NCBI RefSeq assembly: GCF_019578655.1
Contig: NC_063261.1
Span: 28,499,126 to 28,563,125, forward strand
Direction of reading: 5' to 3'
Length of the DNA stretch: 64,000 nucleotides
Source of the DNA: Ricinus communis
Taxonomy: Eukaryota; Streptophyta; Magnoliopsida; Malpighiales; Euphorbiaceae
Under the pieces are notes generated by a model. The model was given only the letters and a program-made list of their open reading frames with translations, searched no databases and was not told where the DNA came from. Within the stretch, counting starts at the first letter, position 1. Every line of letters starts with the position of its first letter. Made by a program: the position numbers and the translations under genes. This document shows positions 35,928-47,161 of this stretch, one piece after another.

Positions 35928-36362
35928 TCAAGTGCAAAGCTGGCTAAGCTGAGATTCCAAGATCCTGGCTGACTGCTCCTCGGAAGTCAAATCTTTACTT
36001 ACTTCTACACATCGAGGTTGCAACACAAGCAAAAGATCGAAAATATACTTCTTCAACACGGATCTACGAAATACCGGATTGACCTGTGAGAAAAAATATT
36101 TTGGCAGCAAGTCCATCTTGCATGCCACCTCAGCAAACCTGCTCATAATTCTAAGGGTTCCACACAATAAGGGCTAACTCGCCTTCCCTACTAAACCACA
36201 TCGCCTTTCTTTTGCATTTGAGACGTAAATCTCCACGCACTCCCACTTCAGGTTCGCATAACTTCTCTGCCTTCTGAAAGCTGTCTTCAGCCACTCAAGA
36301 GTAAAAGAATCTTCTCTGAAATCATCTGGACCAACTCTGATCCTACCAAAAACATTAGCCAA
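35928..36362 (-). pseudogene. Possible gag remnant of the family A body
   Basis: Two consecutive minus-strand frames (36362-36174, 62 aa; 36167-35928, 79 aa) are separated by one stop. Segments such as 'FTLEWLKTAF' and 'MSRFAEVACKMDLLPKYF' followed by 'DLTSEEQSARIL' have the look of gypsy gag (capsid) sequence. No zinc knuckle, protease, RT or integrase was found in the 1.66 kb body. The rest of the body (36370-37420) contains only short frames without domains. Tentative. Confidence 0.35.
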
Positions 36363-37420
36363 ATTCTTTCTTAATGATGTGTCCCTTGCACGTACATAAT
36401 ATCCTTAACATCCATATTACATCATCCACGTCATATCATCCATCTAGTTGTGATAACCGATACAAAACCATATGCCATCCTGACACAAAATTCCTCATCG
36501 ACTGGAATCTAGAAAGTCTCCTTTGTTCCTCTACTGTCCAAAATGAAGCATGCTGAGCCAGAGATCCATTCTCATAGTAACTAAGCTTGTCATTCAGAGA
36601 ATCCCAAGCTAACACAATTTACTTTAAAAGATTTACTTATTTATTTACCTTATAATCATCACTGATAAAAATTATTATATTATCTTGAAAAACACCTTTA
36701 TAAAATTGTAAAATCTCTAGTCATTTTCTTTATATAAAATTCTATAATATTGTACACCAAGGTGATGATACCCCCTATCACTAAGGGTTGCAATGCACGA
36801 TGTATGATGCATATCCTAAAAATGAGTTATGGAATTGTGCATGCCTAACAATGAAATGCCATAATGAATTCTTGCAGGACTGGGCACAATATTGTATTTT
36901 AAAACACTTTGTTCTATATAGAAAAATAAAGTGTTCGCTTAAGCTTCTCAAGATTCCGAGCATCCGAAAAATACACCAACCACCATTCTTATACTTCTTA
37001 CAGCCACAAGACTCAACCATAACCTCTACTTGATGTTCCACGTACTAACTTCGATTCTACTCATTAAGGCCATACCCGATGCGATGACAAGGCAGTTCAT
37101 GACACGGCTGTAACTAAACTCTGCACCAATTCTGACTATGGTGTCCATTGCTGAAACAACAATCGAAGCATCCAAGGCCGGTCTGCGTCAATCATTTGGA
37201 GAAACAGTAATGAGTCTATCGCGCTCCTGATCTTGCTATCGCTACTGCGCTGCGCTCTTCTCAATACAGAATCAAGGATAAGCTCACAAGAAAGAGAAAA
37301 TATAGACTCTCTAACAGTGGTAGCTGAGACACTAGAGTCAATGAAAACAAACAAAACAGACTTGATCCTAGCTCCGCAGTAGTAAGAATCTTAACCCAGG
37401 TCGAAGGAAATCTAAACCTA

Positions 37421-37433
37421 GGCTCTGATACCA
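37421..37433 (-). other. Family A primer-binding site (tRNA-iMet type)
   Basis: The minus strand reads TGGTATCAGAGCC, four bases after the LTR end …GTGACA. This complements the 3' end of plant initiator tRNA-Met, the usual primer for many plant LTR elements. Confidence 0.9.
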
Positions 37434-37437
37434 ACTT

Positions 37438-40431
37438 TGTCACGACCCAATCTGTGGGCCCGTGACCGGCACTAGGGAATGGATAGGCTTAAGGCCACCA
37501 AATCCCGTAGTAAGCCTGACTATTCACTAACTCAATCAAATTGAAATCCGGACTCAATCCAAAGTACCTTTTCCACAATTAATCTTAAGTCAACATGTAC
37601 TATAAATTAAATTCGGTCCACCAGTATAATTAGGCAAGACTTGAATTTATATAAAATTATAAACTGATAAGTCTAAAAGTTCTACTGCGGAGAATTTAGA
37701 ATTTTAAAAGTCAACATACCAATGAAATCAATTACATCTAACCCGAGGATGAAAGAGTCGGACTGCTAGATAAAAAGAACTGCAGAAAACTAACCAAACC
37801 TGAAAAACAGTGAAATTGAGACTATGAGTCTCGAAAGTGAGTTAAAATCATATATCCCAAAATGAATATAAATACTTCAATAAAATATTTGTTTAATTAA
37901 AATAAGATACATGTCATGCTATGCTTCTGTAAAATAAAATAAATTTTATTTCATACTACGGGACGGAGTACCCCAGTAAAACCCTAGCCCCAATACTAAC
38001 AGTCTCGACTCTCTCATTCCAACAGAACCAGCGCCTAGAAACCGAAGCTCGACCAGGGTCCTTAAATCCACTCTGGTCACTTAACTATCACTAACAATCT
38101 TAGCCTTTCGGCTCTCTTACTCCAATAAGACTGGCGCCTAGAAAGCAAAGCTCAATCAGGGTCCTTAAGTCCAATCTAGTTATTTAAGTTTCCAAATAAG
38201 CCGGCGCCTAGAGAGCAATGCTCGACCAAGGACCTTTACTCCGACAAACTCACTCTACTCAGCCCAGTGAGCAATGCTCGACTAGGGCAAGTCCTAAATT
38301 TATCTTTTTAAATTTACCATTTTTACTATCTGTCTCATATTTCTACCGATGCGCACGCGGCCCTGATGCAACCCATCAAGTGGTATGTTCTATTGTTGTT
38401 CCATCCCGAGTCAACACGTAATCAATAAAATCATAATGTACAAAATGAAACATTCATAAATAATGATTAACTAAATAAGTAAAATATTAAATAATGTAAT
38501 CAGAACTATTTTGTAAAATCTTGGCATGACACATGTAAACAGATATATGACTTTAACTCATAGTTCTAACGACCTCCTAGCTCTCTTTGATGCTTCGGGT
38601 AGAGCGAGTCGAACTGAAGGATTTATCTAATCACGGAAAATAATTCAATCAATAACAGTAAAACATTTGACAATTAATCCTATGTCTAGACTCCTAGGAC
38701 TGACTGTCTAAAAATTTTGATTCGGGTAAATTCTACCAAAAATTCGGCAGAACCTCCCCTAAACACGGACGTCTACCCCCGTATAACGGGGTCCAGGACC
38801 TGCCATAAAATACTTCAAATTTCTAATAATTTATTTAACGGGAGTCAGGCCACCACACTACATTATTTTTCCTAACTACGCCACACAACACAAACTACGA
38901 CTATTGGCAGACAGTCCGATAATTTAATATTTCGACAAAGAAACCTCACAATATTTTTCTAATGCTCAAAACAATAATTAATTACACAATTTTTCTCAAC
39001 AAACTCTAAAATCATCAGTTAGAGAATTACCGAGATGCTTGATCGCTCGGTCGACTCGCCTCTAACTGCTGGAATCCGATCGACGATCCAAAGGCGCTTA
39101 TGGATTCAAGGCAACGTGTGATGATGATCCCGGCTTCTGATCTTTTAATCATCCGGAGAGATTTATGGACGATCTCGGCCGTCAACTTTCAAACAGAGTC
39201 TGATCGCCACGAAACCGGTGCCATTGGAAAGCTTAAGCTGAGAAGAGTCCGGATATGTCCTCTGATCGGCCATCCCTCGCCGAAACTTGCTGGAAAAGCC
39301 CAAACTTTGGCTGCCCCTATACTTTTCACCTCGCCGGATCTTGCAATTCTGGCGGCCTCAAGGGGTGATGATGGTCGGAAAAGGAAGCTTAGAAGTTGCT
39401 AATCATTTTGAGTCCAGAATCATCGATAATGGTTGTCGGAAATGCTATGAATAGCGGTAAGAAACGGCTGCCATTTCTGGCTATATTACACCGCTGCCAT
39501 CACCGTTCGCTGCCGTCGTTGCCCTTAGCGTGCTCGCCGTTGATGGCCGCACCTCCCGACGTCGACGCCACCCTCAACCGAGCCTCCAACGCCCGTCCAC
39601 CATTGAAGCCAACGTCTTCTTCTTCTTATTCCTCTTCTTCTTCTTCTTCTTCTTCTTCTTCTTCTTCTCTTTCTTTTCTTTATCGGCATTTAGTCCCTGA
39701 ATTTTTTTTTTACCATTCAGTCCCTCAACTTCTTTAATCACTAACAATTTCGTCCTACAAAATTTCTGATTAACCCTCCAACTTTTTTTTAACTTTTCAA
39801 TTGAGCCCCTAACTATTTAATTTGGGCCAGAATAGAGTTATTGAAAATATGGAATTACTTATTTACCCTTGCTTTTAAATGTGAAATTATTAAAATACCC
39901 CTACCGACACCTTTAATTATAAAAATACCAATTATACAAATTTTCATTAAAACCCCATATATCAATAAAATTATATTTTTAACCCTTATTTCAAAATTGA
40001 TTATCAATTTAATCCTAACCCATAATTAACTTAATTAATCAATTTTGCTAACTATTTTCCAATTAAAATTAGCACCATTTGCTAACTAAGATTTTCCATT
40101 TCCCCACTAATTCTTTTATAAAAATATTCTTTACTAATTCTTCCATAATTTTCAAATATAATATTTAATTAATATTTTCATATTAGGAGAAAATTAAGTG
40201 ACCAAAAATAATTTATTTTTCAAAGAATTTACTTAATTAATTTCTAAAGAAAAGTCAACTAATTAGATATAGAGAATAACTCTCTTAATTTTATCTAGCA
40301 CTGAGATTCTATTTTAAATTATTCCAATTAAAATCAAATAAAAATAAAGTAAAATTAATTTAAATAAAAACTCGTTTATTAATTATTACTAATATTATTA
40401 TTATTATTAAAAGAAAATTATGGGTATTACA
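37438..40431 (-). repeat. Family A 5' LTR, 2,994 bp (copy A4)
   Basis: Full-length LTR from TGTAATACCC at 40431 to GGGTCGTGACA at 37438 on the minus strand. It carries the tandem phrase array at 38028-38290, a GC-rich island (39020-39700) and a TTC microsatellite (39615-39669). The right flank is CGTAA (40432-40436), the expected half of the target duplication; the other half is lost with the deleted left junction. Confidence 0.9.
38028..38290 (-). repeat. LTR-internal phrase array (copy A4)
   Basis: About four irregular units, each with a variant of GCTCGACCAGGGTCC near 38048, 38147, 38219 and 38276, and with GGCGCCTAGA(A/G)AGCAA(A/T)GCTC. The same array occurs in copy A5 (59464-59730), so it is an old part of the LTR. 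Confidence 0.75.
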
Positions 40432-40436
40432 CGTAA

Positions 40437-41450
40437 CCACTTCTAAGATGAATCTTTGTGAACATCACAGCTCCATTTAGTTGATAAAGCATGTCATGCA
40501 GTCTTGGAATTGGAAAGTTTTACCTAATAGTGATCTTGTTGATTGCCCTACTATCAACATACATCCTCCAACTCACAACTTTCTTTAGCGTCAATAATGC
40601 TGGAACTGCATATGAGCTCATGCTAACTTGGATCTGTCCTTTCTTCAATAGTTCTTCTACCTTCTCTCTCAAAATTTCATTCTCTTTAGGACTCATTCTT
40701 TAGTATGGAGAATTGGGTAAACTAGCACTTAGCACTAAGTCAATATGGTGTTAAATATCCCGCATAAGAGGTAAACCATCCGGAAAATCTTCGGGCATAC
40801 ATCATTAAATTTTTCCAGCAATTCTTGCACCTTCACTAGATTTGCACTTCTAGTGGCTCACTTACATTCTCCCCCTTTATAATCAATAAGTGAATTCTCT
40901 CGACTCCTTACTATCCTCTACGAACTCACCATGTATTTTTTACAAAGTTAGAAAGTTTCTTCCTTTCACTTTAAGAGCTTTGGGTTGATATTTTTCTAAC
41001 ATTGGCAAATGAGTACAACGTACCCATCATTCTCTAATTGATAGGTATTCTTCCTACCTGAATGTTTGGTATCAATCAAATTGCCAAGGTCGTTCACATA
41101 AAATATGACAAGCACATCATAATACACTTCATCAACATAATTTCTAATTGAGAACGACAACTTACATTGCTCATTTACTTAAATCCCACCAACTTTCTTG
41201 ATCCAACCATATTGTATGAGTTAGGATGTTTTCAGGTGTCAATTGCAATTTCTTTACAACTTCCCTATTTATTATATCCTTTTGACTCCCACCACCAATA
41301 ATCACATCAGACTTTTTTCCTAACACTATACATCTAGGGCGAAATAGCCTATGCCTTTGAGTATCATCATCACTCTTAGGTGTTAACATGAATCTTCTAA
41401 CAACACACACATAATTTTGCTCATCATCGTCTTGTATAGATCTTTTAGGA
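40437..41450 (-). pseudogene. G2 protease and N-terminal reverse transcriptase remnant
   Basis: The protease frame 41410-41171 contains 'RCIVLGKKSDVIIGGGSQKDII'. The family has Asp at the first Gly of 'IIGGGS', so the active site is lost. Decayed RT follows: '[19 protein letters not shown]', '[11 protein letters not shown]', 'RAINKITI', '[10 protein letters not shown]' and '[10 protein letters not shown]', where the frame is cut at 40432 by the family A element. The preceding gag region (41450-41700) keeps only a short N-terminal piece starting 'MSNTSGNG'; most of gag is deleted. Confidence 0.82.
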
Positions 41451-41711
41451 TTAATAGGAACTCGATCATCCGCTACTCTTCTAGGGTTAACTCCTCCGGC
41501 TTTGATTATTGCCTCTATTCAAGTTTCTGTTAATGTCAACTCGGAATAGAGTGAATTGATTGACAAGTTCTATCAATTGTTGTTGCAAATTACAAGTTGA
41601 TTTCCATTTTTCTTCAATTGCTCTCCAAACTGCAGGCAAGCCTTAATCTTCATCATAGGCTTGGTTGATACCATTACCACTAGTGTTGGACATCTTGAAC
41701 TGGATGAATTT

Positions 41712-41725
41712 CCACTCTGATACCA
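41712..41725 (-). other. G2 primer-binding site (tRNA-iMet type)
   Basis: The minus strand reads TGGTATCAGAGTGG two bases after the 5' LTR end …TTTGCATCA. Confidence 0.85.
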
Positions 41726-41727
41726 CC

Positions 41728-42153
41728 TGATGCAAAGTTTAGTGTAGATTTAATATGCACTCAACGCTAGATTGAAAACACAACAAAATAAGCTTTTATA
41801 ACGAAGAAATAATTTGAGAGAATTCTCAAAAGAATTGATTTGATAAAATAATAATATAAAGTTATTAACAAAATAAATAATAAAAGTATTTAAAGTACCC
41901 AAACCCTAATGGCACTCTTATAAATAATACACTAAATAACTAAGGAATTAAAGTCTTAATAAAATTATAAAAGGCTACAAAATATCCTATTCCAAGCTCT
42001 AATTAGTGGTCTTTTAAACCCTAACTGGTGGTTTAAAGTACTAGATAAGGGACTGGTTACGTTGATATTAAAGATCTATTCGTAGAATCGGCAGTTTGTG
42101 CTTTGAATGGCCTATCACCGGTTGAAGCACCAGTTACACATTAATCCCCATCA
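41728..42153 (-). repeat. G2 5' LTR
   Basis: It reads TGATGGGGATTAATG from 42153 and ends GCATCA at 41728 on the minus strand. It pairs with 31776-32201, equal length of 426 bp. Confidence 0.9.
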
Positions 42154-42550
42154 CATGTGCTCGCTGTAAATGGTGGCATATACCTATTTTTGAAGGGTTC
42201 TCTCTGCCATTGTTGGAGAGGATCCCCGCCAACTATAGTTTTTCCATTATTTATTGATAAAACACTATAGCATCAAGATTGACTTACCAACTTTAGAACA
42301 CGATTAATGTCAAGAATTGTACAAGTTTATACAAACTGGAAACTTGGGTGCTTGTGGGTTGAGATGGAGTTGAAATTTTAACTCAAACTATATTAGTCGG
42401 GTTAATATTTGTTTCAAATTAAACCCAAATTTGATAATTAAGAAAAATTTATTTTAAACTAAATCTGAGCTTTATAATAAAAAATTAATAATTTGAAATG
42501 GTTAGTTTTTAGTAGAATTTAGTTTTAAATATATAATTTGAATAAACTTT
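42154..42550. other. Spacer between G2 and copia C2
   Basis: AT-rich from about 42330 on. The first 150 bp is more complex but has no long frame or recognised domain. Confidence 0.5.
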
Positions 42551-42555
42551 AGTAT

Positions 42556-42725
42556 TATTGAGATATTATTGAGATATATTATTTTGATATGGTTAAGCGT
42601 AAGTTTAGGACTTAGATTAGAATTATAGCTTTAGTTTCCTCATTTCTAGTTTTCTATTTTCTATTCTCTCTGTATTATATATATGAAAAAAAAATATCAA
42701 TGAAGGGTGATTGACGATTCCTTCA
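42556..42725 (+). repeat. C2 5' LTR (170 bp)
   Basis: It begins TATTGAGATATT and ends GATTCCTTCA, and contains a CTCTGTATTATATATATGA segment likely to hold the TATA region. The start at TA rather than TG is set by the target duplication; a TG-based start would be three bases later. Confidence 0.9.
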
Positions 42726-42738
42726 TGGTATCAAAGCC
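42726..42738 (+). other. C2 primer-binding site
   Basis: TGGTATCAAAGCC, immediately after the 5' LTR; matches the iMet-type site with one difference. Confidence 0.85.
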
Positions 42739-42762
42739 ACACGGCTAAGATACACATCTGGC

Positions 42763-43700
42763 AATGGCTGACGGTAATGATATGACAAAGACTCCACCTT
42801 CACTTATATCTTCTCAAAATGACCATACGTCTCCTTTTTTCTCTTAGCTCACAAGAAAAACCTGGAGATCTCATCACTCTAGTTCATCTTCGACACGACA
42901 ATTATGATGAATGGGCAAGGTCTGTGCGTCTTGCTTTACTATCCCGCCAGAAATACGGCTTCGTCGATGGCACGATTTTGGAACTCAAATTACCTTTCAC
43001 AATGAAAGATTGGCTTACCATTCACTCGATGCTTGTTTCCTAGCTAATAAACACTATTGATCAAGAGGTTAAGTCTACTGTTTCCTTTTATGATGACGCT
43101 AAATTTTTGTGGGATGAATTGCGGGCTCGCTTCTCTATTGTTAATGGACCTCGAATTCAACAGTTAAAAACTGATTTAGCTAAGTGTGAGCAATCCAAGA
43201 TCATGTCTGTTTCTACATATTTTGGAAAGCTAAAGGTTTTATGGGATGAATTGGCTAATTATGAACCTATTATTACATGTAAGTGTAGAAAATATGAATG
43301 TAATTTGAGTAAGGAACATGAAAAATGACGAAGTAACGAGCATTTTCATCGATTTTTGATGGGTTTAAATTCTAATTATTATGCCCAACTGCATACTACT
43401 TTGTTGTCTTAAGAACCTTTACCTTCTCTTGATCGTGCCTATCAATAAATTACTCAAGAAGAATGTGTTCGTAGAATTACTCATGCTCGAGAATCTCTAC
43501 CAAAAGTGGTGGGATTTGCTGTTTGTCCAGAAGGGCGTGGCCGAGCAAAATTGGATAAGATTGACAAATCTGGGCTACTGTATTCTCACTGTCATCGATC
43601 TAGACATGACATTGTTACTTGTTTTCGACTTCTTGGGTATCCAAAATGGTGGGGTGATAGACCTCGCACTCAAGGAGTGACTCATGCTCACGGCAAAGGA
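42763..43700 (+). pseudogene. C2 gag remnant
   Basis: The start ATG at 42763 begins 'MADGNDMTKTPPS'. A frameshift near 42835 leads to the main frame with 'LRHDNYDEWARSVRLALLSRQKYGFVDGT', typical of the copia gag N-terminal domain, then 'WDELRARFSIVNGPRIQQLK' and 'STYFGKLKVLWDELANYEP'. Stops at 43041-43043 (TAG, expected Trp) and 43326-43328 (TGA, expected Arg) interrupt it. The zinc knuckle near 43585-43630 has lost its first Cys (Tyr-Ser-His-Cys). Gag normally forms the particle that encloses element RNA. Confidence 0.88.
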
Positions 43701-45560
43701 GGTGGTGGTCGTGGTACAGACTCACTTGTGACTGGTCGTGGTAGAGGAACCACTGTACGAGCGATGGCGGTAGATGGTTACAACGCGATGGTTGGAGCTT
43801 CGGTCAATGGGCAAACAAATACAGCCAGCACATCAAACACTCTTGCTTCTCTTCATAATTTGACTACGGAACAATGGCAGACTATAACTACTATGTTTGG
43901 TAATGCTCAATCCTCTACCGATCATTTACATGGTGAGTTTTCTAAGATTTCTTGGATTATTGATACCGGTGCTTCTAATCATGTGACGGGGGATGAATCA
44001 TATTTTTTTGATGTTCATGATATTGCCGCATGTCCTGTTGGACTCCCTGATGGCCAAAAGATTATTGCTACTAAAAAGGGAAGTGTGAGGCTCTTAGATG
44101 GATTGTATCTTAAAAATGTTCTTTATGTTCTTAAATTGCACTGCAACTTAATTTTGGTTACACAACTCATTGATGACATGCACTATTTTGCATAATTTGC
44201 TTCTAATATGTGTGTTATATAGGACCGCCATACGAGGAAGCTGATTGGAATGGGTGAACAGAGAGATGGACTTTATTACTTCAGACAACAGTCTACAGTA
44301 CAAGCTATCACAATGGATGGTTCTTCATCTTTGTTGGAACTTTGGCATCAACGTCTTGGACATCCTTTAGAGAAAGTAGTAAAGCCCTTTCCTTTCTTAT
44401 GTAATTCTAGTGATAAATTGAATAAGGCATGTGATGTGTGCCCTCGTGCCAAACAATCTCGTAATTCTTTCTCTCTTAGTGATCATAAGGCCTCCCGAAT
44501 TTTTGAATTGGTTCATTGTGATTTATGGGGTCCTTACAATACAGTTTCTTCTTGTGGGGCTCGTTATTTTTTAACTATTGTGGATGATTTTTCTCGAGCT
44601 GTATGGGTTTATTAATTGATTGATAAATTAGAGGTATTTAAAATGTTTATGTCATTTTTGGCTATGGTTGATCGACAATTTGGACAAAAGGTTAAGATTG
44701 TTCGGAGTGATAATGGGACGGAGTTTAATTGTTTGACAGATTATTTTTTTTAAGTGGGATTTTATTTCAAACCTCTTTTGTGGGGACTCCACAACAGAAT
44801 GGCAGAGTTGAACATAAGCACCGTCATATTTTAACAGTGGCAAGGGCCTTGCGTTTTCAAAGTCACCTTCCTCTTTATTTTTAGGGTGAATATGTCTTGG
44901 CAGCTTCTCATTTGATCAATCGAACACCTTTGAGTGTTCTTCATAATAAAACACCTAATGAGATTCTATTTAATACTTTGCCAGTTTTTGATGAACTGCG
45001 AGTATTTGGTTCTTTATGTTATGTCCATAATCAACGAGCTAAGAGTGATAAATTTGCAAGTTGAAGTCGAAAATGTGACTTTGTTGGGTGTCCTTTTGGT
45101 AAGAAAGGGTGGAGACTTTTTTATCTAGAAAATAAAAGTTTTTTTATTTCTAGAGATGTTAAGTTCTTTGAAAATCAATTTCCATTTGCTGAAAATGCTC
45201 CTGCTACTATTCGTTCTAAATATAATTTTAAAAGCATGAATTTGGGTGATGATGATTTTAATATTTTGAGAGAACCTGAATCATTGTCTGATGAATTTGA
45301 GCCTACAAATGAATCCTCCCCACTACATATCACCACCCAAAGCCCAACAACTACCACTTTAGAGCATGCTCCCACTATTCCTCCAGCAGCCAACGAATCA
45401 CAGTCTGGACCGAATGTTGAACAAAGTCCAGTTACACCCACATCAGGGGGGCCGAAGGAGTTGCTCCGGATGCTACCGATGAACCTAACATGGGACGTGA
45501 ATTCCGTGAAAAAGTTCCATCCATTCGACTTCATGACTATGTTACCAACACTGTTCTCAT
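43701..45560 (+). pseudogene. C2 protease and integrase remnant
   Basis: A Gly/Arg-rich stretch precedes the protease, whose active site 'WIIDTGASNHVTG' at about 43945-43990 is intact. GAG-pre-integrase follows (44250-44500; 'LWHQRLGHP', 'CDVCPRAKQ'). The integrase core has 'HCDLWGPY' (~44515), 'VRSDNGTEF' (~44700-44725) and a frame-shifted 'QQNGRVEH' (~44800). Breaks include a stop at 44613-44615, a frameshift near 44760 and stops at 44882-44884 (expected Trp) and 45062-45064 (expected Arg). A Thr/Ser/Pro-rich linker (45236-45560) leads to RT through another frameshift. Confidence 0.88.
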
Positions 45561-47155
45561 AAAAAGTCCATCTGCTCTTTCTCCAAGTTCACCCGCGACA
45601 TCTGCTTTCTCAGGTTATGAACCGAAATCATTTAAAGAGGCTATAAGAGATGTAGGATGGCGTCATGCTATGCAAACAGAAATTCATGCTTTAGAGGATA
45701 ATGGTACTTGGATTATGGAAAAATTACCACCTGGTAAACGTGCTCTTGGTAGTCAATGGGTCTATAAAATCAAGTATAACTTTGATGGCAGTATTGAACG
45801 GCTTAAAGCTCGTTTGGTTATTTTTGGTAATCATCAAATTTTCGGGATTGATTATAACGAGAATTTTGTGCCCATTGCAAAGATGGTCACAGTTCGTGCT
45901 TTCTTAGCCATTGCAGCATCAAAAAATTGGGAGTTGCATCAAATGGACGTGCATAATGCCTTTTTGCACGGGGACCTCAATGAGGAAGTCTATATGAAGC
46001 TTCCTCCTGGTTTTAGGTCTTCTCAACCTGATATGGTTTGTCGTCTTCGAAAGTCATTATATGGCTTGAAACAAACACCGAGGTGTTAGTTTACCAAACT
46101 TGTTACTGCTTTAAAAGAGTACAGTTTTCTTCAATCCTATGCTGATTATTCTCTCTTTACTTACACTAAGGGTGATATTCAAATCAATGTTTTGGTATAT
46201 GTTGATGATTTAATTATTTCTGGGAATAATTCTGCTGCTTTGAGAGCCTTTAAGAACTACTTGAGCACGTGTTTTCATATGAAGGATCTCAGGGTTCTTA
46301 AATATTTCCTTGGGATTGAGGTGGCACAAAGTACTGATGGTATATTTCTTTGTCAATGAAAGTATTCTCTTGACATTATTTCTGAGACTGGTCTTCTAGG
46401 TGCCAAGCCAGCATCTTTTCCCATTGAGCAAAACCATCGGCTTGTTCATGCTTCGGGAGACTCTTTATCTAATCCTGAACCTTATCGTCGTTTGGTTGGA
46501 TGTTTGATTTACTTAACGGTCACGCGTCCTGATTTGGCATACTCTGTACACATTTTATCCCAGTTTTTACAAGAACCGCGACATGAACATTGGAAGGCTG
46601 CTTTGCGCGTTGTTCGCTATTTGAAGGGTTTTCATGGACAAGGCATTTTGCTTTGAGCTAATAGCTCTATCTCTTTGACGGGATGGTGTGATTCTGATTG
46701 GGCAGCTTGTCCTCTTACTCGTCGCTCTCTGACTGGCTGGCTTGTGTTTCTTGGTCATTCCCCGATTTCTTGGAAAACTAAAAAACAACCTACTGTGGCA
46801 CGTTCTTCAGCAGAGGCCGAATATCGATCTATGGCTTCTCTTACTTGTGAATTGAAATGGTTGAAGGGTCTTCTCCTTAGCTTGGGGATTCAACATACTA
46901 CTGCTATTGGTCTTTATTGTGATAGCCAATCGGCTTTATATATTGCATAGAATCCTGTCTTCCAGGAACGGACAAAGCACATTGATGCTGACTGTCACTT
47001 TGTTCGTGATGCAATCCAGGATGGAACTATTCTTCCTTCGTATGTTCCTACCACGATTCAGCTTGCCGACATTTTTACCAAGCCTTTGGGAACACAACAA
47101 TTTCAGTTTTTGTTGTCCAAGTTGGGCATTTATGATCCTCATGCTCCACCTTGAG
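45490..47155 (+). pseudogene. C2 reverse transcriptase and RNase H remnant
   Basis: The RT is open for 199 codons (45490-46089) with 'SFKEAIRDVGWRHAMQTEI', 'GSQWVYKIKYN', 'MDVHNAFLHGDL' and 'SLYGLKQTPR'. It stops at 46087-46089 where Trp is expected, then continues with the intact YVDD motif at 46198-46209 and 'MKDLRVLKYFLGIEV'. RNase H includes 'GWCDSDWAACP', 'SSAEAEYRSMA', 'LYCDSQSAL', then 'KHIDADCHFVRD' and 'QLADIFTKPL'. Further stops occur at 46357-46359 and 46654-46656 (both TGA for expected Arg) and 46948-46950. The natural end is TGA near 47153, within four bases of the polypurine tract. Confidence 0.9.
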
Positions 47156-47161
47156 GGGGGA
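47151..47161 (+). other. C2 polypurine tract
   Basis: TTGAGGGGGGA directly before the 3' LTR, overlapping the pol stop codon. Confidence 0.85.

Larger units (their letters stand above)
33694..40431 (-). mobile_element. Family A LTR retrotransposon: ~3 kb LTRs, 1.66 kb body
   Basis: Minus-strand element nested in G2: 5' LTR 40431-37438, primer-binding site 37433-37421, internal region 37437-35777, polypurine tract 35790-35777, 3' LTR 35776-33694 (truncated). Gypsy order is supported by the TGTAATACCC…GGGTCGTGACA LTR termini and the iMet-complementary primer site. The body is too short for gag-pol and shows no RT or integrase, only faint gag-like frames, so it is non-autonomous. Its 3' LTR lacks the last ~915 bp compared with 37438-38352. 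Four other copies of this LTR occur in the window. Confidence 0.88.
31776..42153 (-). mobile_element. Ty3/gypsy element G2 with paired 426-bp LTRs, interrupted by element A
   Basis: On the minus strand: 5' LTR (42153-41728), iMet-type primer-binding site (41725-41712), gag stub and protease/RT start (41700-40432), then the nested family A element (40431-33694), then RNase H end and integrase (33693-32202), then 3' LTR (32201-31776). Both LTRs are 426 bp. Flanking 5-mers are CATAT (31771-31775) and CATGT (42154-42158), a duplication with one transition. Gag is mostly deleted and part of RT/RNase H is lost at the left junction of the nested element. Pol style ('KYDPFKITQKINDNSY' and 'KTFNVADL') suggests a chromovirus-type element; this is inference. 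Confidence 0.9.

Noticed and set aside
36781..37041. 86-codon minus-strand frame in the family A body
   Set aside because: No similarity to gag or pol and no conserved domain; an equally open frame exists on the other strand.
37421..37433. tRNA-like 3' sequence
   Set aside because: It is a primer-binding site next to an LTR; no cloverleaf surrounds it. No tRNA gene was found anywhere in the window.
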